From contig DATGLE010000214.1 in assembly GCA_035294325.1 (NCBI GenBank), positions 1 to 29,415 on the forward strand: a stretch of 29,415 nt of DNA, in the 5' to 3' direction. Of this stretch, positions 1 to 8,511 are shown one piece after another. Positions within the stretch are counted from its first letter, which is position 1; the number at the start of each line of letters is the position of its first letter. Both the position numbers and the translations under genes were made by a program. This stretch comes from DATGLE01 sp035294325. Lineage in GTDB: Bacteria; Chloroflexota; Ktedonobacteria; Ktedonobacterales; Ktedonobacteraceae. The notes below the pieces were generated by a model. The model searched no databases. It saw only the letters and a program-made list of their open reading frames with translations, and was not told where the DNA came from.

Positions 1-1800
1 TTATGATTTGCGGCGGCGCGCGCCGAAGCCGCCGATGAAGCCGCCAAGAGCCAGCAGGAATGGTATCGTTGCCGCGATAATGAGCCATGACACCATAAAT
101 AATACCGGGATCAGCATGGCGGGGTGTGCATTGATCTCCGCAATGATTTTCGTATAGCCAATTTTATATGCGGCGCCCAGGATGCTGCCTGATAGGATGC
201 AGATGACAAGCGTCAGCACGACGCGCATAAAGCCGTATCGATATGCTCCGCGCGCCGCGTTGACACAGAGAAGCGCCAGGCCGAAGCTTGCCAGCGCCAG
301 ACCTGGCAGGGGTAGCAGGTTGGGCTGAACGATGAGCAGGGTAAGGCCGCTCACGCCCACGATGAACCCCGCGATTTGGAGCACCATCCCGATGAAGAAA
401 GAGAGCGGCCCTCCCCGTTTCCGGTTGGCGGCAGTAAGCGTATCTGGTGGCTGGCCTGAACTGCTCTGCGTCTCCGCGATACGCGCCATGATCGTCGTTT
501 TGATCGTATAGGTTTCGGGATTGCTCGCGTCAAGCTCAAGGGAGCGCTCTATGGAAGAGAGCGCATCCTGATATTGACCCATGTTGGAGAGGAGGACCGC
601 GCGCATGCTCCAGGCGATAGCATTGTTGGCATCACCGCGCAGTAGTTGTTCGACTGTGGCGAGTGCCTCTGGAAAGCGTCCCATCGTGCCGAGGACCTGC
701 CCCTTGAGCGTCAGGGCGGCGCTATCCTCGGGGGCTATCTGGAGTATCTGCCCTATCATGCCGAGCGCGGCAGGATAATTTTGCGCCTGTAGCAGCGACT
801 GCACCTGTTCACGCAGGGCTGCGAGCTGTTGCTGGGGGCGTTGCTCTATTGCTGAACCGGCAATCTGCGCGGTTCCGGTAGTCGGCTGAGGCCGGGGCGG
901 AGGCTGGGCAGTGGCTACAGCGGACTGAGCGAAGGCTGTAGCCGGGGAGGCGCTTGTGCCCGTATGGACGGCGGCGGCGCTGGCCGGGGTTGTAGGAAAT
1001 GTTGGCGAGGACTGCACAGGAGACGCGACTGCTGGCTCCGCCGGGGTCGCAGGCGTTCCTACCAGCACAAGCGGAACCTGCTCCTGTCCGAAGATCTGGG
1101 GGCGCTGCTGTTCGCCCAGTACACCGTAGAGGTAAGAATAGAGCTGGCGCAGCGTAATATTGCCTGTTGCGGGATCGGCGGCGGGGCCGCACATTCCTAC
1201 AATCATGCGATGGGCAAGCAGGCCGAGTCTCTGTTCGCCCATTTCCTGCGCCGCCTCGTTGCCACGACAGGAACAGAGAAAGAGGCGATTCGGCTGCTGT
1301 TGGAGCAGGCCCAGCAGGGTAGGGCCTAGCAGGGGTCTGACATCGTAGGGGGAAGTGCGCCGCATACGCCAGGCCAGGCCCGTCTGAAAACAATCTAAGA
1401 TGCAGAGGATATGCGTGGCGCGGCTGCGGGACGTGATATGGCGTACAAAGGAAAGGAGATGCAGCGCGGTTGAGGGATCCTGAATGCGTGTGTTAGAGAA
1501 CGCAAGATACCCTTCACCGTTTCTTTCATCGACGAAGGCGTGGCCCGCGAAGTAGATGAACGCAAGGTCGCCGGCTTCGCTCATGTTCAGGCACACCTGA
1601 GTGATCAGAGATTCGATGAGTTCGCGGGTGGCATGCTGGCCCTGCACAAGCTGGACATCGGCGGGCAACCACTTGCCGCCTCTATCGTTGACAAGCCATT
1701 GCGCCAGCGCTCGCGCATCATTTTCGGCGAATTGTAGCGGTTGAAATGAAGCATCTTGATACTGATTGACACCTACGATGAGTCCCAGGCGCCTGCTCAT
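1..1800 (-). CDS. Caspase-like (peptidase C14) protein with TPR repeats and C-terminal membrane domain
   Basis: Residues 1-250 form a caspase-fold peptidase. The catalytic histidine lies in FIYFAGH (His87) and the catalytic cysteine in ILDCFQTG (Cys137), so both dyad residues are present. A Pro/Ala/Thr-rich linker (about 250-325) leads to about three TPR repeats (about 328-440). Roughly four hydrophobic segments follow between 468 and 592, and the protein ends in a basic RRRK tail. The enzyme domain therefore probably sits in the cytoplasm, tethered to the membrane. Caspase homologues cleave after Arg/Lys or Asp; the specificity here cannot be read. The ATG at 1800 follows a GGAGGAG ribosome site at 6 nt. 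It is divergent from coaE. No adaptor or effector partner gene is next to it. Family and dyad are certain; the biological role (cell death, defence or housekeeping proteolysis) is not known. Confidence 0.88.
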   Translation of the reverse strand: MSRRLGLIVGVNQYQDASFQPLQFAENDARALAQWLVNDRGGKWLPADVQLVQGQHATRELIESLITQVCLNMSEAGDLAFIYFAGHAFVDERNGEGYLAFSNTRIQDPSTALHLLSFVRHITSRSRATHILCILDCFQTGLAWRMRRTSPYDVRPLLGPTLLGLLQQQPNRLFLCSCRGNEAAQEMGEQRLGLLAHRMIVGMCGPAADPATGNITLRQLYSYLYGVLGEQQRPQIFGQEQVPLVLVGTPATPAEPAVASPVQSSPTFPTTPASAAAVHTGTSASPATAFAQSAVATAQPPPRPQPTTGTAQIAGSAIEQRPQQQLAALREQVQSLLQAQNYPAALGMIGQILQIAPEDSAALTLKGQVLGTMGRFPEALATVEQLLRGDANNAIAWSMRAVLLSNMGQYQDALSSIERSLELDASNPETYTIKTTIMARIAETQSSSGQPPDTLTAANRKRGGPLSFFIGMVLQIAGFIVGVSGLTLLIVQPNLLPLPGLALASFGLALLCVNAARGAYRYGFMRVVLTLVICILSGSILGAAYKIGYTKIIAEINAHPAMLIPVLFMVSWLIIAATIPFLLALGGFIGGFGARRRKS

Positions 1801-1921
1801 CCAATCTCCTCCAGGTCATAGCTTGCTATCCCATTCAATCATTGTACGATACCCTGTTGTGGCTGCGGTAATAAATAAGGGCAGGGAGGTACTTTTGGAG
1901 GACTACGATGAGCGCTGTATG

Positions 1922-1930
1922 TGCTATAGT
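1922..1930 (+). promoter_or_regulatory. Possible extended -10 promoter (TGCTATAGT) ahead of coaE
   Basis: TGC-TATAGT matches an extended -10 element, with no clear -35 at 17 nt. It would start a transcript near 1937, upstream of the ATG at 1971 but downstream of the alternative ATG at 1908. It is therefore one argument for the shorter CoaE. The evidence is weak. Confidence 0.3.
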
Positions 1931-1970
1931 TACTGCTGGAAGAATGGAATTTGAGCAGGAGCGTGACAGG

Positions 1971-2576
1971 ATGCCCCGAATTATCGGACTGACCGGCAAT
2001 ATCGCCTGTGGCAAGACCTCCGTTGGTCAAATGCTGCTTGAGCTTGGCGCCGAACGGTATATCGACGCGGATGCCGTGGTACACCGGCTCTATGAGAGCG
2101 GGCAGCCCGTTGCCGTGCAGGTAGCGCAGAGCTTTGGGCGAGCGGTAATGGCGCCCGATGGCAGCGTTAATCGAAAAGCGCTGGGCGAGATCGTCTTTCA
2201 GAATGCCGGGGCTATGCGCCGGCTGGAGCGTATCGTACACCCGGCGGTGGGGCAGGCTTTGAAGAACGAACTGGCGAGCGTCAGCGCTGGAGGCATTGCC
2301 ATTATCGATGCCGTCAAACTGCTGGAGGGAGGATCGGGGGCGCTGTGTCAGAGCAAGTGGCTGGTGATTTGCCCTGAGGAGCAGCAGCTTGCGCGGCTGA
2401 TGGCAAGAAACCATCTCTCCATCGAGGAGGCCCGGGCGCGTCTTGCTGCCCAGCCACCCATCGCCGATAAACTGCGTCTCGTCGATGAAGTTATCGACAA
2501 CGGCGGCTCCCTGGAGGAAACGCGCCGTCAGGTTGTGGAAGCATTTGGACGCTTCACGGAGAGATTCCCTGCATAG
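1971..2576 (+). CDS. coaE: Dephospho-CoA kinase
   Basis: Catalyses the last step of coenzyme A synthesis, ATP-dependent phosphorylation of the 3'-hydroxyl of dephospho-CoA, in the cytoplasm. The N-terminus carries the P-loop in IIGLTGNIACGKTS, followed by the family motif YIDADAVVHRLY and later IVHPAV. The length of 201 aa is usual for CoaE. Two starts are possible. The ATG at 1971 has AGGAG 9 nt upstream and gives the normal N-terminus (MPRIIGLTG). The in-frame ATG at 1908 has a strong GGAGG at 6 nt but adds 21 residues that do not look like the family. In the usual bacterial P-loop (GGIGSGKS) one glycine and a serine are replaced here (GNIACGKT), while the essential GKT is kept. The neighbourhood (caspase gene, hairpin element) adds nothing to the assignment. 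Confidence 0.93.
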   Translation: MPRIIGLTGNIACGKTSVGQMLLELGAERYIDADAVVHRLYESGQPVAVQVAQSFGRAVMAPDGSVNRKALGEIVFQNAGAMRRLERIVHPAVGQALKNELASVSAGGIAIIDAVKLLEGGSGALCQSKWLVICPEEQQLARLMARNHLSIEEARARLAAQPPIADKLRLVDEVIDNGGSLEETRRQVVEAFGRFTERFPA

Positions 2577-2595
2577 CCCTCGTCTCTCGGGCCGG

Positions 2596-2708
2596 GCGCT
2601 CGCGTGGCTGCGCAACGTAAGGAATCTTGTTGGATGTGAGGGGCAATGCGCTGCGTGCATTGCCCCTCACATCCAACAAGATAAGGCGAGCGCCGCAGGC
2701 GCGAGCGC
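2596..2708. repeat. Long perfect hairpin element 1 with GC-rich flanking motif
   Basis: A perfect 26-bp inverted repeat (2624-2649 and 2657-2682) with a 7-nt loop sits 47 nt after coaE. Outside it lies a second 9-bp inverted pair, GCGCTCGCG (2596-2604) and its complement (2700-2708). Next to the right arm, after 4 nt, is CGAGCGCCGCAGG (2687-2699), part of a 20-nt stretch that recurs exactly, inverted, at 12991-13010. No T-run follows, so this is not a standard terminator, although it could still stop transcription or protect the coaE 3' end. Confidence 0.85.
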
Positions 2709-2750
2709 GCGCTGGTGTTTGTAGAGCAGACACGCTCTAGAAAAATACTA

Positions 2751-2779
2751 TTGACAGAGAGGGGAGCGGCACATATAAT
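2751..2779 (+). promoter_or_regulatory. Consensus sigma-70 promoter for the liv operon
   Basis: TTGACA at 2751-2756 and TATAAT at 2774-2779 are both perfect hexamers with the ideal 17-nt spacing. Transcription would start near 2786, leaving about 290 nt of untranslated leader before livK. A second, weaker pair lies at 2849-2877 (TTGACA, 17 nt, TATGGC). Confidence 0.8.
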
Positions 2780-2785
2780 CTCTTC

Positions 2786-3074
2786 AATCGCCTTGTAGTT
2801 CTTGCGTATGTGTGCAGGGAAAGCACAGGAATCTCTGCGCCTTTTTACTTGACATTTTGTAGTATGAAAGGTATGGCAGGGCCGGGAAGAGCTATATTTT
2901 TCAGCGGTTCGCCGCACTTGCATAACAAGCCGGGAAATTTTCTCGCCGTTAACGTATTACTGTCTTAGAAGGCAGAGAGGGAATGTTCTTGCACGGATGC
3001 AATACGCACCCTTTTCCGCCGATAGAATTTCTTAAAGTTATATTTCAGTATTTCTGAAGGAGGCTAGCTGCGTC
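2786..3074 (+). other. Long 5' leader upstream of the liv operon
   Basis: This is about 290 nt without a convincing gene, between the consensus promoter and the livK ribosome site (AGGAGG, about 11 nt before the ATG). A possible second promoter lies inside it. I could not match it to a known riboswitch or T-box. Its length leaves room for post-initiation control. Confidence 0.4.
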
Positions 3075-4424
3075 ATGCAGAAAACTCGGTCACGCATTTT
3101 TGCCTTGATAATAGGCATACCTTTACTGGTGGCCCTGGCCGCCTGTGGCGCTGGCACGACAACCACCGGGACGAGTGGTGGCAGTGGTTCTGCCCCTAAA
3201 GGCTCAACCACCATCAAGATTGCCACCGACTTTCCGACATCTGGCAAGGACGAGAGCAGTGGCAAGCCGGCAGAGAATGGGGCACACCTGGCCGTTGACG
3301 ATGCTAACAAAAATCACACCATTCCTGGCTATACCCTGGTATTTGTCCCCAAGGATGATGTTGGACCTTCTGGCATTCATGACCCGGCTGTGGGTGCGCA
3401 GAATGTACGCGCCCTGATTGGCGATGCGCTGGTGGCCGGTATTGTCGGCCCTTTCAACAGTAATGTAGCCAGGGCCGAGATGCCAATTACCAATCAGGCG
3501 CCCATCGCCCAGATCAGCCCGGCGAACACGAACCCCTGTCTGACCAAGGAAGGAGCCGATGTAGGCTGCTCGGGTCCTAATGACCTGGTGCCGACCTTGC
3601 GACCAACCGGCAAGGTTAACTACTTCCGCATTGCCACCACAGATGACCATCAGGGACCGGCCAATGCAGACTACCTCTATAAGACGCTGGGCTTGAAGAA
3701 GGTCTACGTTATCGATGATGCAGAGACCTATGGCATCGGTATCGCGGATGCTTTCCAGAAGGAGTGGCAGAACCTGGGCGGCACGGTGCTGGGACGCAGT
3801 AGCGAGCCTGGTACGACCACCTCGTATGTCTCGCTGCTGACGGCGATTGCTGCCAAGCATCCCGATGTGATTTACTTTGGCGGCCTGGACTCCACCGGCG
3901 GTATCTTGATTCGCCAGCAGATGGAGCAGGTACCGGCTCTGAAGAACCTGCCGTTTGCCGGTGGTGATGGTCTTGTCACCAGCACGTTTTCCAAAACCAT
4001 CGGGCTGAATACCGGCGGGCCGATCTATGCGACAGTGGCTACCATCGATGAGGCGCAGGTTGCTACGGCTCAGGACTTCATCAACGAGTACAACTCGGTC
4101 TACGGCGCGGCCAACCTGGGAGCCTATAGCGCAGCCGCCTATGACTGTACCAATATCCTGATCCAGGCCATCAAGACAGCGCTGGCAAAGGGAGCAACGA
4201 CGCCCAAGGACTCCAGTGATGCGGCAGGGGCCAAGGCGTTCCGGACGGCGATCATCGCAGCCATCCAGGGCATCGACTTTAATGGCGTACTGGGCCATCA
4301 ATCCTTCGATCAGAATGGCGACACCACCAACCGGATTATCACGATCTATAAGGTGGGTGCGAATCCCCCTGGTAAGCCCGTGGGCACTCCTGGCTGGAAT
4401 CCTGTCGCACAGGTCAAGTTCTAA
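3075..4424 (+). CDS. livK: Branched-chain amino acid-type ABC transporter substrate-binding lipoprotein
   Basis: Solute-binding component of a LIV/HAAT-family importer, 449 aa. A lipoprotein signal peptide ends in ALAAC with the lipidated cysteine at residue 24. A Gly/Ser/Thr-rich tether (about 25-47) follows. The Leu/Ile/Val-binding fold (Peripla_BP_6) starts at TIKIATDFPTSG, with GIVGPFNSNVARAEMPI and AYDCTNILIQAI as recognisable stretches. Lipid anchoring with no outer-membrane features fits a monoderm-style envelope. It is the first gene of the operon, 173 nt before livH, with a hairpin in the gap that could keep the binding protein in excess over the permeases. True ligands in this family range from amino acids to amides, urea and aromatic acids, so the substrate is not fixed by sequence alone. 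Confidence 0.93.
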   Translation: MQKTRSRIFALIIGIPLLVALAACGAGTTTTGTSGGSGSAPKGSTTIKIATDFPTSGKDESSGKPAENGAHLAVDDANKNHTIPGYTLVFVPKDDVGPSGIHDPAVGAQNVRALIGDALVAGIVGPFNSNVARAEMPITNQAPIAQISPANTNPCLTKEGADVGCSGPNDLVPTLRPTGKVNYFRIATTDDHQGPANADYLYKTLGLKKVYVIDDAETYGIGIADAFQKEWQNLGGTVLGRSSEPGTTTSYVSLLTAIAAKHPDVIYFGGLDSTGGILIRQQMEQVPALKNLPFAGGDGLVTSTFSKTIGLNTGGPIYATVATIDEAQVATAQDFINEYNSVYGAANLGAYSAAAYDCTNILIQAIKTALAKGATTPKDSSDAAGAKAFRTAIIAAIQGIDFNGVLGHQSFDQNGDTTNRIITIYKVGANPPGKPVGTPGWNPVAQVKF

Positions 4425-4494
4425 ACATGACCACAGAAGGTATACTATCCTGGCGCGGGTATGAACTGAATGGCCGCGCTGGCTAGGAGGGGTG

Positions 4495-4528
4495 GGGGTA
4501 GTCAATACGTGGCGCGTGAGACTACCCC
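4495..4528 (+). terminator. Hairpin between livK and livH, possible attenuator
   Basis: A 9-bp inverted repeat, GGGGTAGTC and its complement, with a 16-nt loop. There is no T-run. Its position between binding protein and permease is where partial terminators or mRNA-stabilising stems are common. Confidence 0.35.
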
Positions 4529-4597
4529 TGCTTGCTCTCTACCCTTGTGGTGTTGTATGTATCTTGATAATTTGGAAAGGAGGGAAAGGGCTATCTT

Positions 4598-5554
4598 ATG
4601 ACGCTATTCTTGCAAATACTGATCGTCGGGATCACCACAGGAGCAATTTACGCCCTGATCGCGCTGGGATATACAATGGTCTATGGGATCATCGAGCTGA
4701 TCAATTTCGCTCACGGTGATATCTTCATGATAGGTATGTTCGTCTCGATCAGTATTTTTGGATTGTTTGGCATTACCTCCTCGGCATCTCCACCCAGGGG
4801 ATTCGCGCTGGTCGGTATACTGGTTGTTACATGCCTGGCTTCCATGCTTATTTGTGCTGTGCTTGGAGTGGTGATGGAGCGCGTTGCATACCGCCCTCTG
4901 CGCAATGCACCACGTCTTGCTCCTCTGATTTCGGCTATCGGGGTATCGTTAATACTCGAAAATATAGGGGCGCTCTGGAAGGGTGTCAGCTTCGTCACCT
5001 TCCCACAGATTTTTCCCCAGATTACCTATAATCTGGGGCCAGTGACGATTAGCAGTGTCAATATCCTCGTGCTTGTCGTCTCGCTTGTGCTGATGGTTGT
5101 CCTGATGTGGCTGGTGAACAATACACGCACAGGGCGAGCAATGCGCGCTGTCGCGCAGGACCGCGAGGCGGCTGCATTGATGGGCGTAAATGTAGATCGC
5201 ACCATTGGCATAACCTTCTTCATCGGCGCTGCCCTGGCGGGAGCGGCGGGGTTCATTTACGGTTTGCAATACGGCAGTAGCGTCTTCTATATTGGTTTCC
5301 AGCTTGGTCTGGTGGCCTTTACGGCGGCGGTGCTCGGTGGTATTGGCAACCTTGCTGGCGCTATGCTCGGAGGTGTGCTCATCGGCGTAATTGAGGCTCT
5401 GGCCTCTCTTATACCTGATTCAAATACAGGATCTTTCGGTTTGCCGCATGGTGGCGCGGCCTGGCATGAGGCCGTCATCTTCGCTATTCTGGTTTTAATC
5501 CTGGTGTTCCGGCCCTCCGGCCTGCTTGGTCAGCAGACACCTGAAAAGGTGTAA
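4598..5554 (+). CDS. livH: Branched-chain amino acid ABC transporter permease LivH
   Basis: Inner-membrane permease of 318 aa with about eight hydrophobic segments. The N-terminus has the family hallmark GAIYALIALGYTMVYG followed by INFAHGDIFMIG. The middle has GRAMRAVAQDREAAALMGV, the cytoplasmic loop that contacts the ATPases, and AGAAGFIYGLQYG follows it. Length and order match LivH. It pairs with LivM to form the pore. A GGAGG-rich stretch (4579-4590) precedes the ATG. Hydrophobic content and the downstream livM leave no realistic alternative. Confidence 0.94.
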   Translation: MTLFLQILIVGITTGAIYALIALGYTMVYGIIELINFAHGDIFMIGMFVSISIFGLFGITSSASPPRGFALVGILVVTCLASMLICAVLGVVMERVAYRPLRNAPRLAPLISAIGVSLILENIGALWKGVSFVTFPQIFPQITYNLGPVTISSVNILVLVVSLVLMVVLMWLVNNTRTGRAMRAVAQDREAAALMGVNVDRTIGITFFIGAALAGAAGFIYGLQYGSSVFYIGFQLGLVAFTAAVLGGIGNLAGAMLGGVLIGVIEALASLIPDSNTGSFGLPHGGAAWHEAVIFAILVLILVFRPSGLLGQQTPEKV

Positions 5555-5603
5555 AGGATGCAAACATGTCAGATTTATCCCATTGGAAGCGAGGTGAACC
5601 ATT

Positions 5604-7604
5604 GTGTCTACATCAGTAAGTTCAGGCATGTTGCTTCCAACACCTGATACACGCAGGCTGCTGATCAAGTGGGTTGTGGCCCTGATAGTACCGGTAGTCG
5701 TATTTACTCTCTGGAGCGGCGAGTCTATCATCAATGCCGTCATTTCACCTGCCACTGCTGCCGGTAACGTTCCCACTGATCCAGTATCGCTGATTGAGGC
5801 CGCTATTTTTACTGTTGTCTTCTACATTGCTGTGCTTTTGCTCGCTGGCTATCTGGTAGCGGCCGATACTGGCCGGCGCAGTATAATCGAGACGTGGGCA
5901 GATGTACTCATCTTTGCCGTGGTCCCGCTCATTCTCATAATCCTCTTCGGTCTCATCATTGGCCTCGCCCTGTGCGCCATTGTCTGGCCGCTCTACATCC
6001 TGATAAAAAACCAGATACGTAAAGCGCGTCACTACACGCCTCCGGCACCATTAGAGAGTCTAACGGTGATCGATGCCGAGCAACGCGCGATTCTGGCGGG
6101 TAGAGCCACGGCAGGTAGTTTCTGGTTCGCACTGGCCTTTGCTGTGATTTCCCTGGTCGTGGATCTCGTCTACTTTTTCAGCGGCTCGCTGCCGGTCATC
6201 CTGCTGATCTGGGCTATTGTTCGGACAATTATTCTCCCTGTTGCCGGCTATTTTCTTGGGCGACTGGCGGGCCAGATCGCCTTACGGCGCACAATTCCTG
6301 AGAAGGGAAACGGCAATGGAGGGAATGGGGCGCACAGGGGTAAGAGGGTCGCGAGTGTACAGCAACAACTGGAAGCGCTGTCCACCACGCGTGTCCGGGA
6401 AGAGGCGAAGGACCTGGTGCCGAACGATCTCCCTTTGAGAAGTTCAGGTGCACAGCGTTTCTACCTGATCCTGCTGGTAGCCTTTGTGCTCTTCTACCCC
6501 GTGCTTGATCCGTTCTTGTTTGGCTCCGGCACCGATGGTCGCCTGGCCGGCTATGGGGATGCGGGCTACTATGTCATTCTGGCGCTTGGCCTGAACATCG
6601 TAGTTGGTTTTGCTGGTCTGCTTGACCTGGGATATGTGGCCTTCTTTGCCATTGGTTCCTATGCCTGGGGCATGATCGGCTCAACCCAGTTCGGTTACAT
6701 TACCGGCATCCATGTGAATCCTCAAATCTGGCCCTGGTTCTTCTGGCCGATGATCCTGGGCGCGGCCCTCATCGCGGCCCTCTGGGGCGTCCTGCTTGGC
6801 GCGCCAACGCTGCGCTTGCGTGGTGACTACCTGGCGATAGTGACGCTCGGTTTCGGTGAGATTGTACCCATTGTCTTTTTAGAGATGGATAAATATACCA
6901 ACGGCACCAATGGCATTGTAGGTGTCTATTCCCCAGCATTGCCCGGCGTCGATTGGTCCTCTTCAACCCCGTATTACTACCTGATCCTGGCGCTGATCGT
7001 CCTGGTTATCTTCGCCAATGTCCGCCTGCGTGACTCGCGGTTGGGCCGCGCCTGGATCGCTATTCGTGAGGACGAGATCGCAGCCGAGTCTTCGGGGGTC
7101 AACCTGGTTCGGACGAAACTGTTCGCGTTTGCGGCCGGTGCCTTCTTCTCAGGCATCGCCGGGGCTTATCACGCCGCCAAACTCGGTAGTGTGTCGCCGG
7201 ATAATTTCAGTTTTGGGGATTCAGTGATCTACCTGGCTATGGTAGTCATTGGCGGTATAGGCAGCATCCCTGGCGTCATCGTCGGTGCGCTCGCCGTCTA
7301 TGCCATCAACGTGTTAATTCTTGCGCAACTCGATAGCCTTGCTGCCAATCCGAACAATTTCCTCTATCCGGTTCACAACGCCATTGCCGCGGTTTTCCCC
7401 GGTTTCACCTTCGGCAATATCCGTAATCTGATCTTTGGTGTCATTCTGGTTATTATTATGATCTACCGGCCAGAAGGGCTGATCCCCAGCGCTCGCCGTA
7501 AGCGTGAATTACGACATGCTGAGGGGGATGAGGCGGTGGAGATTGGATCTCTGGATGTACCACCCGGGGCGCCGGGGTTCGAGGATGAGGTGCGCGTTGA
7601 GTAA
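5604..7604 (+). CDS. livM: Branched-chain amino acid ABC transporter permease LivM with extra N-terminal membrane domain
   Basis: Second pore subunit. The LivM core runs from about residue 283 to 630, with GLLDLGYVAFFAIGSYAWGM, LRLRGDYLAIVTLGFGEI and the coupling loop IREDEIAAESSGV. At 666 aa it is far longer than usual LivM proteins (roughly 300-430 aa). Residues 1-230 form an added region with about five hydrophobic segments (near 22-40, 65-88, 97-133, 170-193, 196-220), and a Gly/Asn-rich then charged cytoplasmic linker joins it to the core. An acidic tail (about 631-666) ends the protein. The start is GTG at 5604, preceded by GAGGTG at 7 nt. The reading frame is continuous, so the extension is real sequence, not a wrong start. 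Its function is unknown to me; a scaffold or regulatory role is only a guess. Confidence 0.92.
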   Translation: MSTSVSSGMLLPTPDTRRLLIKWVVALIVPVVVFTLWSGESIINAVISPATAAGNVPTDPVSLIEAAIFTVVFYIAVLLLAGYLVAADTGRRSIIETWADVLIFAVVPLILIILFGLIIGLALCAIVWPLYILIKNQIRKARHYTPPAPLESLTVIDAEQRAILAGRATAGSFWFALAFAVISLVVDLVYFFSGSLPVILLIWAIVRTIILPVAGYFLGRLAGQIALRRTIPEKGNGNGGNGAHRGKRVASVQQQLEALSTTRVREEAKDLVPNDLPLRSSGAQRFYLILLVAFVLFYPVLDPFLFGSGTDGRLAGYGDAGYYVILALGLNIVVGFAGLLDLGYVAFFAIGSYAWGMIGSTQFGYITGIHVNPQIWPWFFWPMILGAALIAALWGVLLGAPTLRLRGDYLAIVTLGFGEIVPIVFLEMDKYTNGTNGIVGVYSPALPGVDWSSSTPYYYLILALIVLVIFANVRLRDSRLGRAWIAIREDEIAAESSGVNLVRTKLFAFAAGAFFSGIAGAYHAAKLGSVSPDNFSFGDSVIYLAMVVIGGIGSIPGVIVGALAVYAINVLILAQLDSLAANPNNFLYPVHNAIAAVFPGFTFGNIRNLIFGVILVIIMIYRPEGLIPSARRKRELRHAEGDEAVEIGSLDVPPGAPGFEDEVRVE

Positions 7605-7625
7605 GAGCACAGTAGGAGAGATGCC

Positions 7626-8501
7626 ATGAGCGTTAAGCCTGCCGATAGCGGTGAGATTTCCGGCGCCGCTCGCGGCGCTTTATTAGAACTGGTTAAAGTT
7701 ACCAAGCAGTTCGGGGGCCTGATGGCGGTGCAGGATGTTGACTTGCAGGTCCGGCCCAGAGAGATCTTCAGTATCATCGGTCCCAATGGCGCGGGCAAGA
7801 CGACGGTTTTCAACCTCATCACGGGAATATATCGTCCGACCTCCGGCGATATTCGCTTTGACGGAAAATCTATCGTGGGCCTGAGCGCAGATCGCATCGT
7901 CTCCAGTGGCATCTCGCGCACCTTCCAGAATATTCGCCTCTTTAACAATATGACCGTGCTCGAAAATGTACTCGTCGGTCAGCACACGCAGCTCAAGGCC
8001 GGCGTATTCGGGACGCTGTTTCGCTCGCGTGGCTTCAAGCGCGAGGAAGAGGCGGCGCGCGAACGCGCCATTGAGCTGCTGAGCTTCTTTGGCCGTGCCC
8101 TGGTGGAAAGGCAGGAAGAGTATGTGATTAATCTCTCCTATGCCGATAAGAGGCGTGTTGAGATCGCGCGCGCCCTGGCGGCCAGGCCAAAACTGCTGCT
8201 GCTGGATGAGCCGACTGCCGGCATGAACGAAGCGGAGACCGCCGAGGCGGTACGCTATGTACGGCGATTGCGCGATGAACTGGGCCTGACGATCCTGCTG
8301 ATTGAACATAAGCTGATGGTGACGATGGGCATCTCGGACCGTATTGCTGTGCTCGACTATGGGCGCAAAATTGCCGAGGGCCTCCCCGAAGAGGTGCGCC
8401 GCGACGAGCGCGTGATCGCCGCCTACCTGGGTAAACCAACGCGGAATGAGCAAGCCACAATGGATGAGAAAGCCGCTGTGGACGAGTCAGCTACAGAATG
8501 A
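7626..8501 (+). CDS. livG: Branched-chain amino acid ABC transporter ATP-binding protein LivG
   Basis: One of the two nucleotide-binding subunits that power the importer. It has Walker A GPNGAGKTT, Q-loop region SRTFQNIRLF, Walker B LLLLDEPTAGMN and H-loop LLIEHKL. The long insert between Q-loop and signature is typical of LivG. The ABC signature reads LSYADKRRVEIARAL. Members I recall have a glycine where alanine stands (LSYG), so a normally conserved signature residue is changed. The C-terminal tail of about 20 residues is acidic and variable. AGGAGAG precedes the ATG at 6 nt. It ends 10 nt before the preferred livF start, so the two are co-translated or nearly so. Confidence 0.94.
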   Translation: MSVKPADSGEISGAARGALLELVKVTKQFGGLMAVQDVDLQVRPREIFSIIGPNGAGKTTVFNLITGIYRPTSGDIRFDGKSIVGLSADRIVSSGISRTFQNIRLFNNMTVLENVLVGQHTQLKAGVFGTLFRSRGFKREEEAARERAIELLSFFGRALVERQEEYVINLSYADKRRVEIARALAARPKLLLLDEPTAGMNEAETAEAVRYVRRLRDELGLTILLIEHKLMVTMGISDRIAVLDYGRKIAEGLPEEVRRDERVIAAYLGKPTRNEQATMDEKAAVDESATE

Positions 8502-8511
8502 TGAGGGTTGC

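Noticed and set aside
1839..2660. 273-aa minus-strand frame across coaE
   Set aside because: Shadow of coaE running into the hairpin element; no recognisable domain.
2624..2682. The 26-bp hairpin as a simple intrinsic terminator of coaE
   Set aside because: No T-run follows, the stem is far longer than usual, and similar hairpins occur upstream of genes elsewhere in the window.
2786..3074. Known riboswitch or T-box in the liv leader
   Set aside because: I could not find the conserved core of any class I know; only the length is suggestive.
3204..4505. 433-aa open frame on the minus strand opposite livK
   Set aside because: It mirrors a clear binding-protein gene; its sequence has no recognisable domain and is explained by codon bias of the real gene.
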